Source: Streptomyces flavidovirens DSM 40150 | Lineage (GTDB): Bacteria > Actinomycetota > Actinomycetes > Streptomycetales > Streptomycetaceae | DNA: 64,000 bases | Assembly (NCBI RefSeq): GCF_000429085.1 | Contig: NZ_AUBE01000014.1 | Location: 124,001 to 188,000 of the forward strand | Reading direction: 5' to 3' | In this document: positions 35,690-43,196 of the stretch, in pieces | Layout of the letters: the number at the start of each line of letters is the position of its first letter | Position numbering within the stretch: the first letter of the stretch is position 1 | Notes under the pieces: model-generated | Database searches by the model: none | What the model was told of the DNA's origin: nothing | The model's input: the letters and a program-made list of their open reading frames with translations, nothing else | Position numbers and translations under genes: made by a program

Positions 35690-37030
35690 TCACTTCCTGA
35701 CGAGTGCGGCACGCGCCGCACGGACGAATCGGGTCGTACGGCGGGGAGGGCGCGGGCCCGCGCGGTCCTGCCACCAGACGGTCAGTTGCCTGCGGGCGGC
35801 CTCGTCCCCCGGCCGGCCGGTGGCCAGCAGGTGCTCGGCGAAGTCAAGTGCGTCACGCCGGTAACCGGCCGACATGGGCCGGGACTTGGCGTACGCCAGG
35901 AACGCGTCGCGGTAGGCGGCGGCCCCCAGGAGCTGCGGGAGCTCCGGGGCGACCTTGGCCACGACGTCGGCCCGCTTCCCGGCGAGCGCACGGCTTTGGA
36001 CGCGCAGGCGCGCGGAGTCGAAGCCGGCGGGGACGGGGGTTCCGGCGACGAGGGCGGAGAGAAGCGCGGCCTGCGCGAGCGCGACCCGGATACGGGCGTC
36101 GTCACCCCGCCGAGCACCCGCCGGCACCCCGACGACGGGGTCTTCGCCGCGCTCGGGAGCTGCGGGGGGCGTGGCCTGCGGCCGCTCGGCGCGCTGTGCC
36201 GGGGGCGTCAGGGCTGTGCGGATTCTGGTCAGTTCCCTGGCCAGGTCCTCCGTGGGCGGGAAGTTGTCGTCGCGCTCCAGGAGGACGCCCGGCGGGTCCG
36301 TGCGGGAGCGCAGGTCCGTCAGGATGTCGAGGACCGGCCGGGACACGGGGTGGGCGTGCGTGTCGTGCCAGACGCCGTCCTTTTCGATGCCGCCCGCCAC
36401 GTGGACGTACGCGATCGCCTCCACCGGGAGCTCGTCGAGCGCCGCCGAAGGATCCTCGCCGCGGTTCACGTGGTTGGTGTGGAGGTTGGCCACGTCGATC
36501 AGGAGGCGGACGCCGGTCCGTGACACCAGCTCCGCCAGGAACTGACCCTCCGTCATGTCCTCGTCCGGCCAGTTGATCAGCGCCGCGATGTTCTCCAGCG
36601 CCAGCGGCACCGGCAGCGAGTCCTGCGCGATGCGCACGTTCTCGCACAGCACGTCGAGCGCGTCCCGGGTGCGCGGCACCGGCAGCAGGTGCCCGGCCTC
36701 CAGAAGCGGGCTTGCCGTGAGGGGGCCTCCCGCCCGTACGAACGCGATGTGCTCCGTGACGAGAGGGGCGCCCAGCGCCTCGGCCGTCGCCGCCAGGTCC
36801 GCCAGCCGGGCCGCGTCCGGGCGGTCCGCGCCGCCCAGGCCCAGCGAGACGCCGTGCGGGATCACCTTCGTACCGCGGGCGCGCAACCGGAGGATGGAGT
36901 CGGGAAGGTGGCCGGGGCAGAGGTTCTCCGCCACCGCCTCGACCCAGTCGATGCCGGGCAGCCCCTCCACCGCGTCGGCGATCTCCGGGCGCCAGCCGAT
37001 ACCCGTACCGAGACGTCCAAGACGTTCCAT
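35690..37030 (-). CDS. DUF692 (MNIO) multinuclear iron oxidase fused to DUF2063-like domain
   Basis: 446 aa. Residues 1-280 form a TIM-barrel DUF692/MNIO domain with the expected metal ligands: TEHIAFVRAGG, LALENIAALINW, LIDVANLHTNHVN, YVHVAGG, WHDTHAHPV, LLERDDNFPP. After a Pro-rich linker (about 280-315), the last 125 residues (ALLSALVAGTPVPAGFDSARLRV...AYRDAFLAYAKSRPMSAGYRRDALDFAEHLL) look like the DUF2063/TglI-type partner that binds the precursor in other systems. MNIO enzymes (MbnB, TglH, BufB) use iron and oxygen to modify Cys residues in peptides. The gene directly precedes the Cys-tailed TIGR04222 gene. The fusion call is by eye. Confidence 0.82.
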   Translation of the reverse strand: MERLGRLGTGIGWRPEIADAVEGLPGIDWVEAVAENLCPGHLPDSILRLRARGTKVIPHGVSLGLGGADRPDAARLADLAATAEALGAPLVTEHIAFVRAGGPLTASPLLEAGHLLPVPRTRDALDVLCENVRIAQDSLPVPLALENIAALINWPDEDMTEGQFLAELVSRTGVRLLIDVANLHTNHVNRGEDPSAALDELPVEAIAYVHVAGGIEKDGVWHDTHAHPVSRPVLDILTDLRSRTDPPGVLLERDDNFPPTEDLARELTRIRTALTPPAQRAERPQATPPAAPERGEDPVVGVPAGARRGDDARIRVALAQAALLSALVAGTPVPAGFDSARLRVQSRALAGKRADVVAKVAPELPQLLGAAAYRDAFLAYAKSRPMSAGYRRDALDFAEHLLATGRPGDEAARRQLTVWWQDRAGPRPPRRTTRFVRAARAALVRK

Positions 37031-37120
37031 GTGTCCCCCTCCTCTGCTTCGTGCAGGGGTAATGGCCCCGGCGCGCCGCGCCGAATCCAGAGGAGGGGAC
37101 GTTCAGAGGTTGATTTGAGG

Positions 37121-37909
37121 TTAGGGGGAAGGCTCGGGGCGGTTCGTGTTGACCGCCGGGCTGCCGATCTCGCCCTCCGGCTGCGCGGACGGCCGGGAGG
37201 TGAAGGTCTGGTCACCGGTCGGTACGGCGGCCGGCGGCGACGGGACCGTCACCGAGCCGTCGGGCGGCGGGGGCCCGGTCGGGCTCGCCGTGGTGTTGCC
37301 CGCGGCCTCGTTCGCCAGGGCGTCGAAGTCGACCAGACCGGTGGCCTCCAGCATGGTGATGTGGTCGAGGACGGTCTGGTTCGCGTCGGTCGCCAACTGC
37401 CGTATCAGCGCGTTGCGCGTGGTGTGCCGCACCTGGGCCACGAGGGAGAAGACCTTGCCGTGCGCGTTGCGCAGGAGGTTGGCGAACTTGCGCTCGTACT
37501 CCGGACCGCTCGCCGCCGACAGCTCCCTGAGCCACCCCTGCTGCTGCTCGTTGGGCTGGTTCGGCAGCGGAACGTTGAGCTGCGCGGCCACCGAACGGGC
37601 CCGCTTGTCGAGGTCCGCGTGACCGACGACCAGGTGGTCACCGGCCTCCTTGATCGCCTCACTCGGGGCGCGCTCGATCGCCTGCTGTCCGGCCGGCAGC
37701 TCCCACAGGCCCGCCAGCCGCACCTTCACCAGGAAGTCCCGGTCGGTGGCGGACAGCGGGCCCCACTGGGTGGCGACCGTGGAGGCGTTGAGGTTGGCCT
37801 GGCCGGTGCCCGAGCGGTCCGCGTAGGACCACACCGGGAAGGCGAGTGCGCCGATGGTGGCGACAAGTGCCGCGATGATGAGTGCTGTTCCGTTGATGCG
37901 TCGCAACAA
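37121..37909 (-). CDS. DUF4142 domain secreted or membrane-anchored protein
   Basis: 262 aa. An N-terminal hydrophobic segment (GTALIIAALVATIGALAFPVWSYA) is followed by a helical DUF4142 domain (LSATDRDFLVKVRLAGLWELPAGQQAIERA...AGDHLVVGHADLDKRARSVAAQLNV) and a Pro/Ser/Thr-rich tail. DUF4142 is a ferritin-like four-helix fold of unknown role. The start appears to be TTG (37909) behind GGGAG, an unusual codon. The palindrome TACTTGCAAGTA lies 64-75 bp upstream, at the border to the biosynthetic cluster. Confidence 0.8.
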   Translation of the reverse strand: MLRRINGTALIIAALVATIGALAFPVWSYADRSGTGQANLNASTVATQWGPLSATDRDFLVKVRLAGLWELPAGQQAIERAPSEAIKEAGDHLVVGHADLDKRARSVAAQLNVPLPNQPNEQQQGWLRELSAASGPEYERKFANLLRNAHGKVFSLVAQVRHTTRNALIRQLATDANQTVLDHITMLEATGLVDFDALANEAAGNTTASPTGPPPPDGSVTVPSPPAAVPTGDQTFTSRPSAQPEGEIGSPAVNTNRPEPSP

Positions 37910-37972
37910 AGTGTCTCCCGAGCCGATGCGTTACACCGTCGAACCAACCGCCTGCCGAGCGGCCGGACAACC

Positions 37973-37984
37973 TACTTGCAAGTA
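37973..37984. promoter_or_regulatory. Perfect palindrome TACTTGCAAGTA (left copy)
   Basis: A 12-bp self-complementary site upstream of the DUF4142 gene and past the end of the nitrilase gene. An identical copy, with the same two preceding bases CC, lies at 47533-47544. It is a candidate operator for a dimeric repressor. Confidence 0.55.
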
Positions 37985-38041
37985 TTCGTAGGTACGTGTG
38001 ACGCAGCCGACGCGTTCAACGCCGCGCGGCGAAAATCCGGT

Positions 38042-38848
38042 TCAGGCCCCGCGCCGCCCGGCGACGCAGCGCGGTGACGCGGACAGCTCGGTGGTGTGCA
38101 GGTCGACGATGAGCAGGCCAGGAGCAGCGTCGAGCTGGTGCCGCACTTCCCCGGATGGCGAAACGGCCATGCTGCGCCCGATCCCCAGGGGTTCGGTGCC
38201 AGGGTCCCGGCCAATGGACCGCGGTGAGGCCTGATCGCAAGCGAGGACCCAGGCACCACTGTCCAGTGCGCGGGCGCGGACCAGAACGTCCCACTGGTCC
38301 GCCTTCCCCGGGCCGTCGGCCCAGGAAGCGGGCAGCAGGATGGCCTGCGCACCCCGCGCGGCCAGCTCGTGGAAGAGGCTGGGGAAGCGGACGTCGTAGC
38401 AGGTGGCGACGCCGAAGGTCAGGCCGTTCAACTGGAAGGTCACAGGCTGTCGGCCGGGCGCCACCGTCTCCGACTCGGTGTAGCCGAGCGCATCGAAGAG
38501 GTGGATCTTGTCGTAGTGGGTGTCGACACCCGGCCCTGTGATCAGCAGGGTGTTTCTGACCCGGCCGCCGTCGCCCGGAGTGAACATGCCCACGACGACG
38601 GTGAGACCGGCTCTGGCCGACATGGCGCGTACGGCCTCTGCCCACGGCCCCTTCAGCGGCTCGGCCACAGCGGCGAGCGGGGTCCCGAAGCGGGCCATGG
38701 CCGCCTCCGGAAACACCACGAGGTCTGCCTGGTGCCCGGCCGCCTCGGCGATACCGGCCTCGATGATCTCGAGATTCCGCCGGGGATCGGAGTCGGACAG
38801 CATCTGGTTCAACGCTATGCGCAACGGCGTGCCCTCTCTACGGCGCAA
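38042..38848 (-). CDS. Carbon-nitrogen hydrolase (nitrilase superfamily amidase)
   Basis: 268 aa. The catalytic triad is intact: Glu in VVFPEAAMARFG, Lys in HYDKIHLFDALG, Cys in FGVATCYDVRFPSLFHELA. The sequence resembles Nit/omega-amidase proteins that hydrolyse small amides. It is the last gene of the leftward cluster operon, 46 bp beyond the FAAL-like ligase. It might remove or form an amide on the cluster product. Residues MRRREG before the core are weakly conserved, so the true start could lie a few codons downstream. The substrate is unknown. Confidence 0.82.
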   Translation of the reverse strand: MRRREGTPLRIALNQMLSDSDPRRNLEIIEAGIAEAAGHQADLVVFPEAAMARFGTPLAAVAEPLKGPWAEAVRAMSARAGLTVVVGMFTPGDGGRVRNTLLITGPGVDTHYDKIHLFDALGYTESETVAPGRQPVTFQLNGLTFGVATCYDVRFPSLFHELAARGAQAILLPASWADGPGKADQWDVLVRARALDSGAWVLACDQASPRSIGRDPGTEPLGIGRSMAVSPSGEVRHQLDAAPGLLIVDLHTTELSASPRCVAGRRGA

Positions 38849-38894
38849 GCGCGGCCCGCGTACCGGCCCATGTGCTTGCAGGCACTGACGGGGG

Positions 38895-40412
38895 TCATCG
38901 CAGAGTTCCCTGTTCGAGTTCCGCGGCCATATGGGTACGGGCGGGCTTTCCGCTCGCCGTCCGGGTGACGGCGCTGTGGGTCACCTCGATCACGCGCTCC
39001 GGAGCCATACCGAAGTCGGCAGCCACACGGGTGGCGACCTGGGCGGTGTCGATGTGCCGGGCCCGCTCCGGCACGACGACGACGGCGAATGACTCGCCGG
39101 ACGGCAGGACCACGCACTCGGCGACACCGGGAACCGTTGCGGCCACCTGCTCGATGTCCGTGGCGAAGACATTCACGCCGTTGACAGAGATACGGTCGCC
39201 TCTGCGGCCGCTCAGATACAACCGGCCCGACCGCAGACACCCCAGGTCGCCCGTGTCGAACCAGGTGGTGCGATGGTCGGTGCCCCCGTCGTAGCCGTCG
39301 AACAGCGTGGCTCCGCGCAGCTGTACCGAGCCGACCTCCGCCTCCGCGCAGTCGAGTCCCGACTCGTCCACGATGCGCAGGTCGAGGCCGGGCATGGTGC
39401 TGCCGAGACACGCGGCTGTGGTGGGCCCGTCCGCTCGGAAGCTGGCGCCCGCGTCCACATAGCGGTGCGAGGTGGCCATCAGCGCCGCCTCGGCGAGTCC
39501 GTAGCAGAACACCAGTGCCGTCGAGTCGAATCCCAGGGGCCCGGCGGCGTCGAGGAAGGTGCGCACCGACTGCGGGCGGATGGGTTCAGCCCCGCAGAAC
39601 ACGGTGCGCCAGGCGCTGAAAAGCTGCCGATCGGGTGCTTCCTGTCCCTCCGCTGCCTCCCCGATCCGGGCTGAGAGATAACGGAGCATGAAGTCGGGGA
39701 AGGCGCTGTGCACACCCTCCGCGTCCCGCACCAGCCGCAGTGCCGCCATGGGCCTGCGCAGGAAGGTGCCCGGGTCCTCGACCACCAGGTCGATTCCCTG
39801 GACCAGGGAGGTCAGTACCCCGATGAGGCCCATGTCGTGATGGAGCGGCAGGGCGATCAGCCCGGCGTGGCCCGGCTTCATGCCTGCGACGGTTCGGATG
39901 GCCTCGATATTGCCGAGCACGGCACGGTGGCTGAGCGGTATGGGACGCGGCATTCCGGTGGAGCCGCTCGTGTACTGGATGAACGCGAGGTCGTCACGGT
40001 CAGCCGGGGCGGGCTCGGGCGTGGCCTGCGGACGGAGCACCAACTGGAGCTCGTTCAGGCCGTGTCCGGTGATGCGGAAAGCATGGCGCACGCGCTGCTG
40101 CCGCATCACCATCGAGAAGTACTGCCCGGTGATCGCCCCTGGAACGCGCGGCTTTACGGAGACGGGGATCGCGCCCAGATGCATCAGGCCCAGGAAGGCA
40201 AGCACACCCTCACGGGAGCTGCTGATGCGGAGCATCACCCGGTCTTTCGGGCGTACCCCTTGCTGCGCGAAGCCACCGGCTGCCGCCGCGATCTGCTCGG
40301 CGAACACCGGGTACGTCAGGCACTCCCGCTTGGCGGAGGTACCGAAGGTGACGGTGGCGTCGTGCCGGCAGGCCTGTCCGGCGATGGCCTCCTGCAGCGT
40401 GCTCGCGGTCAT
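38895..40412 (-). CDS. Fatty-acyl-AMP ligase-like adenylating enzyme
   Basis: 505 aa, class I adenylate-forming. A3 phosphate loop AFIQYTSGSTGMPRPIPLSHRAV; the following LIALPLHHDMGLIGVLTSLVQG is characteristic of FAAL/acyl-ACP ligases. A5 is FCYGLAEAALMA, A7 is TTWFDTGDLG, and the A10 Lys lies in RTASGKPARTH. It probably activates a fatty acid as acyl-AMP and loads it on an ACP, most likely the one at 42154. It starts inside the thioesterase stop (4-bp overlap). Chain length is not predictable. Confidence 0.78.
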   Translation of the reverse strand: MTASTLQEAIAGQACRHDATVTFGTSAKRECLTYPVFAEQIAAAAGGFAQQGVRPKDRVMLRISSSREGVLAFLGLMHLGAIPVSVKPRVPGAITGQYFSMVMRQQRVRHAFRITGHGLNELQLVLRPQATPEPAPADRDDLAFIQYTSGSTGMPRPIPLSHRAVLGNIEAIRTVAGMKPGHAGLIALPLHHDMGLIGVLTSLVQGIDLVVEDPGTFLRRPMAALRLVRDAEGVHSAFPDFMLRYLSARIGEAAEGQEAPDRQLFSAWRTVFCGAEPIRPQSVRTFLDAAGPLGFDSTALVFCYGLAEAALMATSHRYVDAGASFRADGPTTAACLGSTMPGLDLRIVDESGLDCAEAEVGSVQLRGATLFDGYDGGTDHRTTWFDTGDLGCLRSGRLYLSGRRGDRISVNGVNVFATDIEQVAATVPGVAECVVLPSGESFAVVVVPERARHIDTAQVATRVAADFGMAPERVIEVTHSAVTRTASGKPARTHMAAELEQGTLR

Positions 40413-40834
40413 GCCGCCCTTCCCGGAACGTTCAACAGGGACCGCAGGTCGGCCCGGTGAATCTGTTTGGTGTCACGGTCGACGAGCCCCAGCCGGACCC
40501 GGCCCCGGGCGACAACGGTGCCGTCGCTCCGCTCGATGTCCTGGGTGAGAGTGAAGCTGTACGTGGACTGCCCTGCCAGCGACGTACGGACGAAGAGACG
40601 GCCCACCGGGTCCCAGTCGACCGCCTTCAGGTAATCGAGCTGGAGCTGCAGGACCACGGCCACCAGAGAGCTGTCCCGCAGGTCGACTCCCAGGGCGAGC
40701 CCCCACTGCCAGCGGCCCGACTCGAGAAGCTGGACATGCACACTGTTGTTCAGATGTCCGGCCCAGTCGAAGTCGTTGGGGCGCAGGGCGACTTCACAGG
40801 TGTGCTCGAATTCCTGTGGTGTGACGGTGTTCAT
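40409..40834 (-). CDS. Hot-dog thioesterase (4HBT/acyl-ACP thioesterase type)
   Basis: 141 aa, single hot-dog domain. The motif LRPNDFDWAGHLNNSVHVQLLESGR holds the catalytic Asp and the GHLNN segment of 4-hydroxybenzoyl-CoA-type thioesterases. It likely releases acyl chains from ACP or CoA. It overlaps both neighbours by 4 bp (AcpS-type gene and FAAL-like gene), so all three are translationally coupled. Confidence 0.82.
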   Translation of the reverse strand: MNTVTPQEFEHTCEVALRPNDFDWAGHLNNSVHVQLLESGRWQWGLALGVDLRDSSLVAVVLQLQLDYLKAVDWDPVGRLFVRTSLAGQSTYSFTLTQDIERSDGTVVARGRVRLGLVDRDTKQIHRADLRSLLNVPGRAA

Positions 40835-41223
40835 GAGGCCGGCCCTCCGCTTCTCGCCGGCTCGGCCAGGAGTACGACCACCGCACCGGCCAGATCACCG
40901 GTGTGGCTGATCGACACTTCCATGGCGAGGCGTTGCTGCCGGTGCCACTGGGCGATCTGCCCGTGCAGTTGTATCCGGGGCTGCCCCGCAGGGCCGTGTA
41001 CCACCTCCACCTCGGGAAAGGTGTGGGCCGGTGCGCCGCCCAGGGAGCTGAGCGCCTTGACGAAGGCCTCCTTGGCCGAGAACAGCCCGGCCAAGGAGGT
41101 GTACGGGTCAGGGCGGGAGTGGCAGTGCGCGCGCTCGCCGTCGGTGAACAGGACGCCGCTATCGAGCAAGTGCGGCTTCGCGCGCAGCTCCGTTACGGAC
41201 TGCAGATCGAATCCGGTCGACAT
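40831..41223 (-). CDS. AcpS-type 4'-phosphopantetheinyl transferase
   Basis: 130 aa. It has the AcpS magnesium motif near the N-terminus (TGFDLQSVTEL) and the second motif FSAKEAFVKALSSLGG. The family transfers phosphopantetheine from CoA to ACP serine. The gene is cluster-borne, so it probably serves the cluster ACPs; a second, Sfp-type enzyme is encoded at 49071. The ATG at 41223 is needed to keep the N-terminal Asp motif and makes the gene overlap the desaturase by 65 bp, an unusually long overlap. Confidence 0.8.
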   Translation of the reverse strand: MSTGFDLQSVTELRAKPHLLDSGVLFTDGERAHCHSRPDPYTSLAGLFSAKEAFVKALSSLGGAPAHTFPEVEVVHGPAGQPRIQLHGQIAQWHRQQRLAMEVSISHTGDLAGAVVVLLAEPARSGGPAS

Positions 41224-42133
41224 CGTTCGTCCGCAGGCTGGCGAAGTAGGCACGCTTGAGATCCTCATACGACTGGGTGTGGATTCCGGTCACCTCGCGG
41301 ACCAGGGCGAACACGCTGGTCAGCTTCTTCGCGTGCACCGAACCCTCGTGCAGCGCCTCGTCGCCGAGGCCGAACTCCTCCTCGGCGGTGCGGGTCCGCT
41401 CCCACCAGTTCACGAAGCCCTCGCGCTCGGTCTGGGCGTCACGGGCCGAGCCGAACGTCTCGCCGCCGTCGGGACGGACCCAGGTGTACGCCATCGACAG
41501 GACGTCCTTGATGGGGTAGACCCCGGACTCCACGAGCGCCTTGGCGAAGGAGGCGAAGTACTGCCGGTGCTGCACCTCGTCCTTCATGACCGTGTGGAAG
41601 ACGTCACGCACCAGGCCGTCCTTGGTGGTGCGGGACTGCCAGCCGTACGACACACACGCCTCGATCTCGACACACGCCTGGAGAATGCAGACCCGCGCGT
41701 AGTTGTCGGTGGGGAAAGGGCCCCGGTGCTCGATCACCTCGCCCTCGTCGATCGGGTCGATGCCCGCCATCTCCATGAGCCGGCCGAAGGCGACCTCGTG
41801 GTGCGCCTCCTCCTCCAGCCAGTAGCGCGCCGACCAGGCCGCGGCGATGTGCAGGACGTCGGCCCCGAGCGGGTTCGACTCGCGTATTTCGCCGGCCAGC
41901 TTGACGCCGTCCACGGCGAGCCGGATACCGGCGGGCTGGGTGGTCAGCTCGGCGCGGGAGGCGTGCCACAGCGCGGCCTTGTCGCCGGGGGCCGGACGGG
42001 ACAGCCGGCGGCCGTCGAAGAGGTTGTCCGTGCCCCAGCGGCGCTGCTCGTGGTAGCTCTGCTGGACGCGCAGCACATCGCTGATGGTGGCCCCCGCGCG
42101 GAGCTCCTTGACGATGTCGGTCATGATCAACAT
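41159..42133 (-). CDS. Soluble diiron acyl-ACP desaturase-like protein (first copy)
   Basis: 324 aa, all-helical ferritin-like diiron protein. Metal-binding pairs are WLEEEAHHEVAFGRLME (EExxH) and VMKDEVQHRQYFASFA (DExxH), with a helix VCILQACVEIEACVSYGWQ between them. Plant-type acyl-ACP desaturases and related actinobacterial oxygenases have this arrangement. It probably inserts a double bond into, or hydroxylates, an ACP-bound chain. It lies between the ACP (42154) and AcpS genes. It differs clearly from the desaturase at 62024, so the two likely act at different positions or substrates. Confidence 0.78.
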   Translation of the reverse strand: MLIMTDIVKELRAGATISDVLRVQQSYHEQRRWGTDNLFDGRRLSRPAPGDKAALWHASRAELTTQPAGIRLAVDGVKLAGEIRESNPLGADVLHIAAAWSARYWLEEEAHHEVAFGRLMEMAGIDPIDEGEVIEHRGPFPTDNYARVCILQACVEIEACVSYGWQSRTTKDGLVRDVFHTVMKDEVQHRQYFASFAKALVESGVYPIKDVLSMAYTWVRPDGGETFGSARDAQTEREGFVNWWERTRTAEEEFGLGDEALHEGSVHAKKLTSVFALVREVTGIHTQSYEDLKRAYFASLRTNDVDRIRSAVRNGAAREAALAR

Positions 42134-42153
42134 GGGTCGGGACGCCCTTCCGT

Positions 42154-42414
42154 TCAGGAGGAGGTGGTGGCGAGCTGCTTGCCCAGCGCCGTGACGACGT
42201 CCTCGGCGGTGTGGTCGAGGGTCATCGTCGGCAGTTCCACGTCGTCGTCGACACCGACGTCGGCGAGGCCGCCCGCGAACGCGTCAAGCAGGTCGATGGA
42301 GTTGATCGCGTGCGGCGAGGCGACCAGGACGGCGGAGAGCGGCCGCCCGTCGAACACCTCTTCCTGCGGCAGGCCGAGCCGGCGCGCGATGTTGGTCCTG
42401 AGTTCGGTGAGCAT
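42154..42414 (-). CDS. Acyl carrier protein (left operon)
   Basis: 86 aa. The phosphopantetheine attachment site is Ser39 in AINSIDLLDAFAGGL; the usual DSL is replaced by NSI. The acidic helix III region (VDDDVELPTMTLDHTAEDVVTAL) fits a carrier protein. It lies 20 bp before the desaturase gene and in the same operon as AcpS and the FAAL-like ligase, so it is the probable carrier of the fatty chain. Confidence 0.8.
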   Translation of the reverse strand: MLTELRTNIARRLGLPQEEVFDGRPLSAVLVASPHAINSIDLLDAFAGGLADVGVDDDVELPTMTLDHTAEDVVTALGKQLATTSS

Positions 42415-42431
42415 GGATGTCTCCCTGTGGG

Positions 42432-43052
42432 TCAGTGCTGCGGTGATGTCGCGGGGGCGGCCGGAGGCGTCCAGCCGGGCGTGCGCCCGAGCGCCGCCAG
42501 GACGAGGTCGAGCGTGGGCGCTCCACGGACCGGGGCCAGGGCAGGTGCGAACAGTGCGGCGGGGCCGAGCCTGCGGTCGTCGTCGGGCACACGCAGGGCG
42601 AAGACCAGGGCGGCCTCGGCGATGTCGTCGTCCGGCTCCGGGTTCAGGCCGAGGGTCCGGGCCACATCCCAGCCGTGCACGACGTAGTCCAGGAAGTGGA
42701 ACCCGATCGCGACCGAGGCGGGGAAGGTGGTCGTCGTACTGATCTCCGGGAGGCTGAACTCGCGGGTGAGGGTGCCCGGTCGGGCGAAGGCGTCGAGGAC
42801 CGCCTCGGCGGCGGCGCGATAGGTCTTCACCGGGTCGTCACCGAGTTCGGCGGGCTGCCACGCACAGAGGTCGGAGCCGCCCCCGGCCGCGGCGGCCGCG
42901 AAGCCGTGGTGCTGGCCCGTCATGTGGGCCACCAGCTCACGGAGGTTCCAGTCCGCGCACGGAGTGGGGGCCTCCCAGGTGTCGGCTGTCGCCTGTTCCA
43001 GTAGGCGTACGGTCTCCAGCACTGCCGTCCGGTCTAACTTCCGGATATCCAT
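42432..43052 (-). CDS. TIGR03086 family (DinB-like) metal-binding protein
   Basis: 206 aa, four-helix DinB/mycothiol-dependent maleylpyruvate isomerase fold. TPCADWNLRELVAHMTGQHHGF and YVVHGWDVARTLG carry the conserved metal-binding His positions. Family members are thiol-dependent enzymes of mostly unknown reaction. It is first in the leftward operon (to 38042). The CGTTTAGTT-type operator lies 38-57 bp upstream. ATG 43052 is chosen as the family-like start. Its role in the pathway is unknown. Confidence 0.8.
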   Translation of the reverse strand: MDIRKLDRTAVLETVRLLEQATADTWEAPTPCADWNLRELVAHMTGQHHGFAAAAAGGGSDLCAWQPAELGDDPVKTYRAAAEAVLDAFARPGTLTREFSLPEISTTTTFPASVAIGFHFLDYVVHGWDVARTLGLNPEPDDDIAEAALVFALRVPDDDRRLGPAALFAPALAPVRGAPTLDLVLAALGRTPGWTPPAAPATSPQH

Positions 43053-43089
43053 GCGGATCCTTTCGGCGAGTGGACAGTAAAACAATAGC

Positions 43090-43109
43090 ACGACCGTACG
43101 TTTAGTTAG
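43090..43109. promoter_or_regulatory. Candidate TetR operator, site A
   Basis: ACGACCGTACGTTTAGTTAG, 38 bp upstream of the leftward operon's first start codon. It aligns with 46294-46313 and 60442-60461; CGTTTAGTT and the CGNNCG core are shared by all three. Confidence 0.6.
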
Positions 43110-43120
43110 TTAGCCGGTAA

Positions 43121-43163
43121 GAAAAAGCCGTGGGGCCCGGTCCTGACCGGCCGGGCCCCACGG
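43121..43163 (-). terminator. Intrinsic terminator of the tetR-hydrolase-hpgT transcript
   Basis: Perfect 13-bp stem CCGTGGGGCCCGG (43128-43140) / CCGGGCCCCACGG (43151-43163) with a 10-nt loop. On the minus strand it is followed by CTTTTTC, a real T-run and a strong signal for this genome. It separates this transcript from the operator-controlled operon that starts at 43052. Confidence 0.88.
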
Positions 43164-43196
43164 CCTCGTGCTCCCGCTCCGCGCGCACCCGGGTCG

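Noticed and set aside
34862..36523. 553-codon plus-strand frame across the TIGR04222 and MNIO genes
   Set aside because: It crosses two genes with clear minus-strand families and start/stop spacing; a shadow frame.
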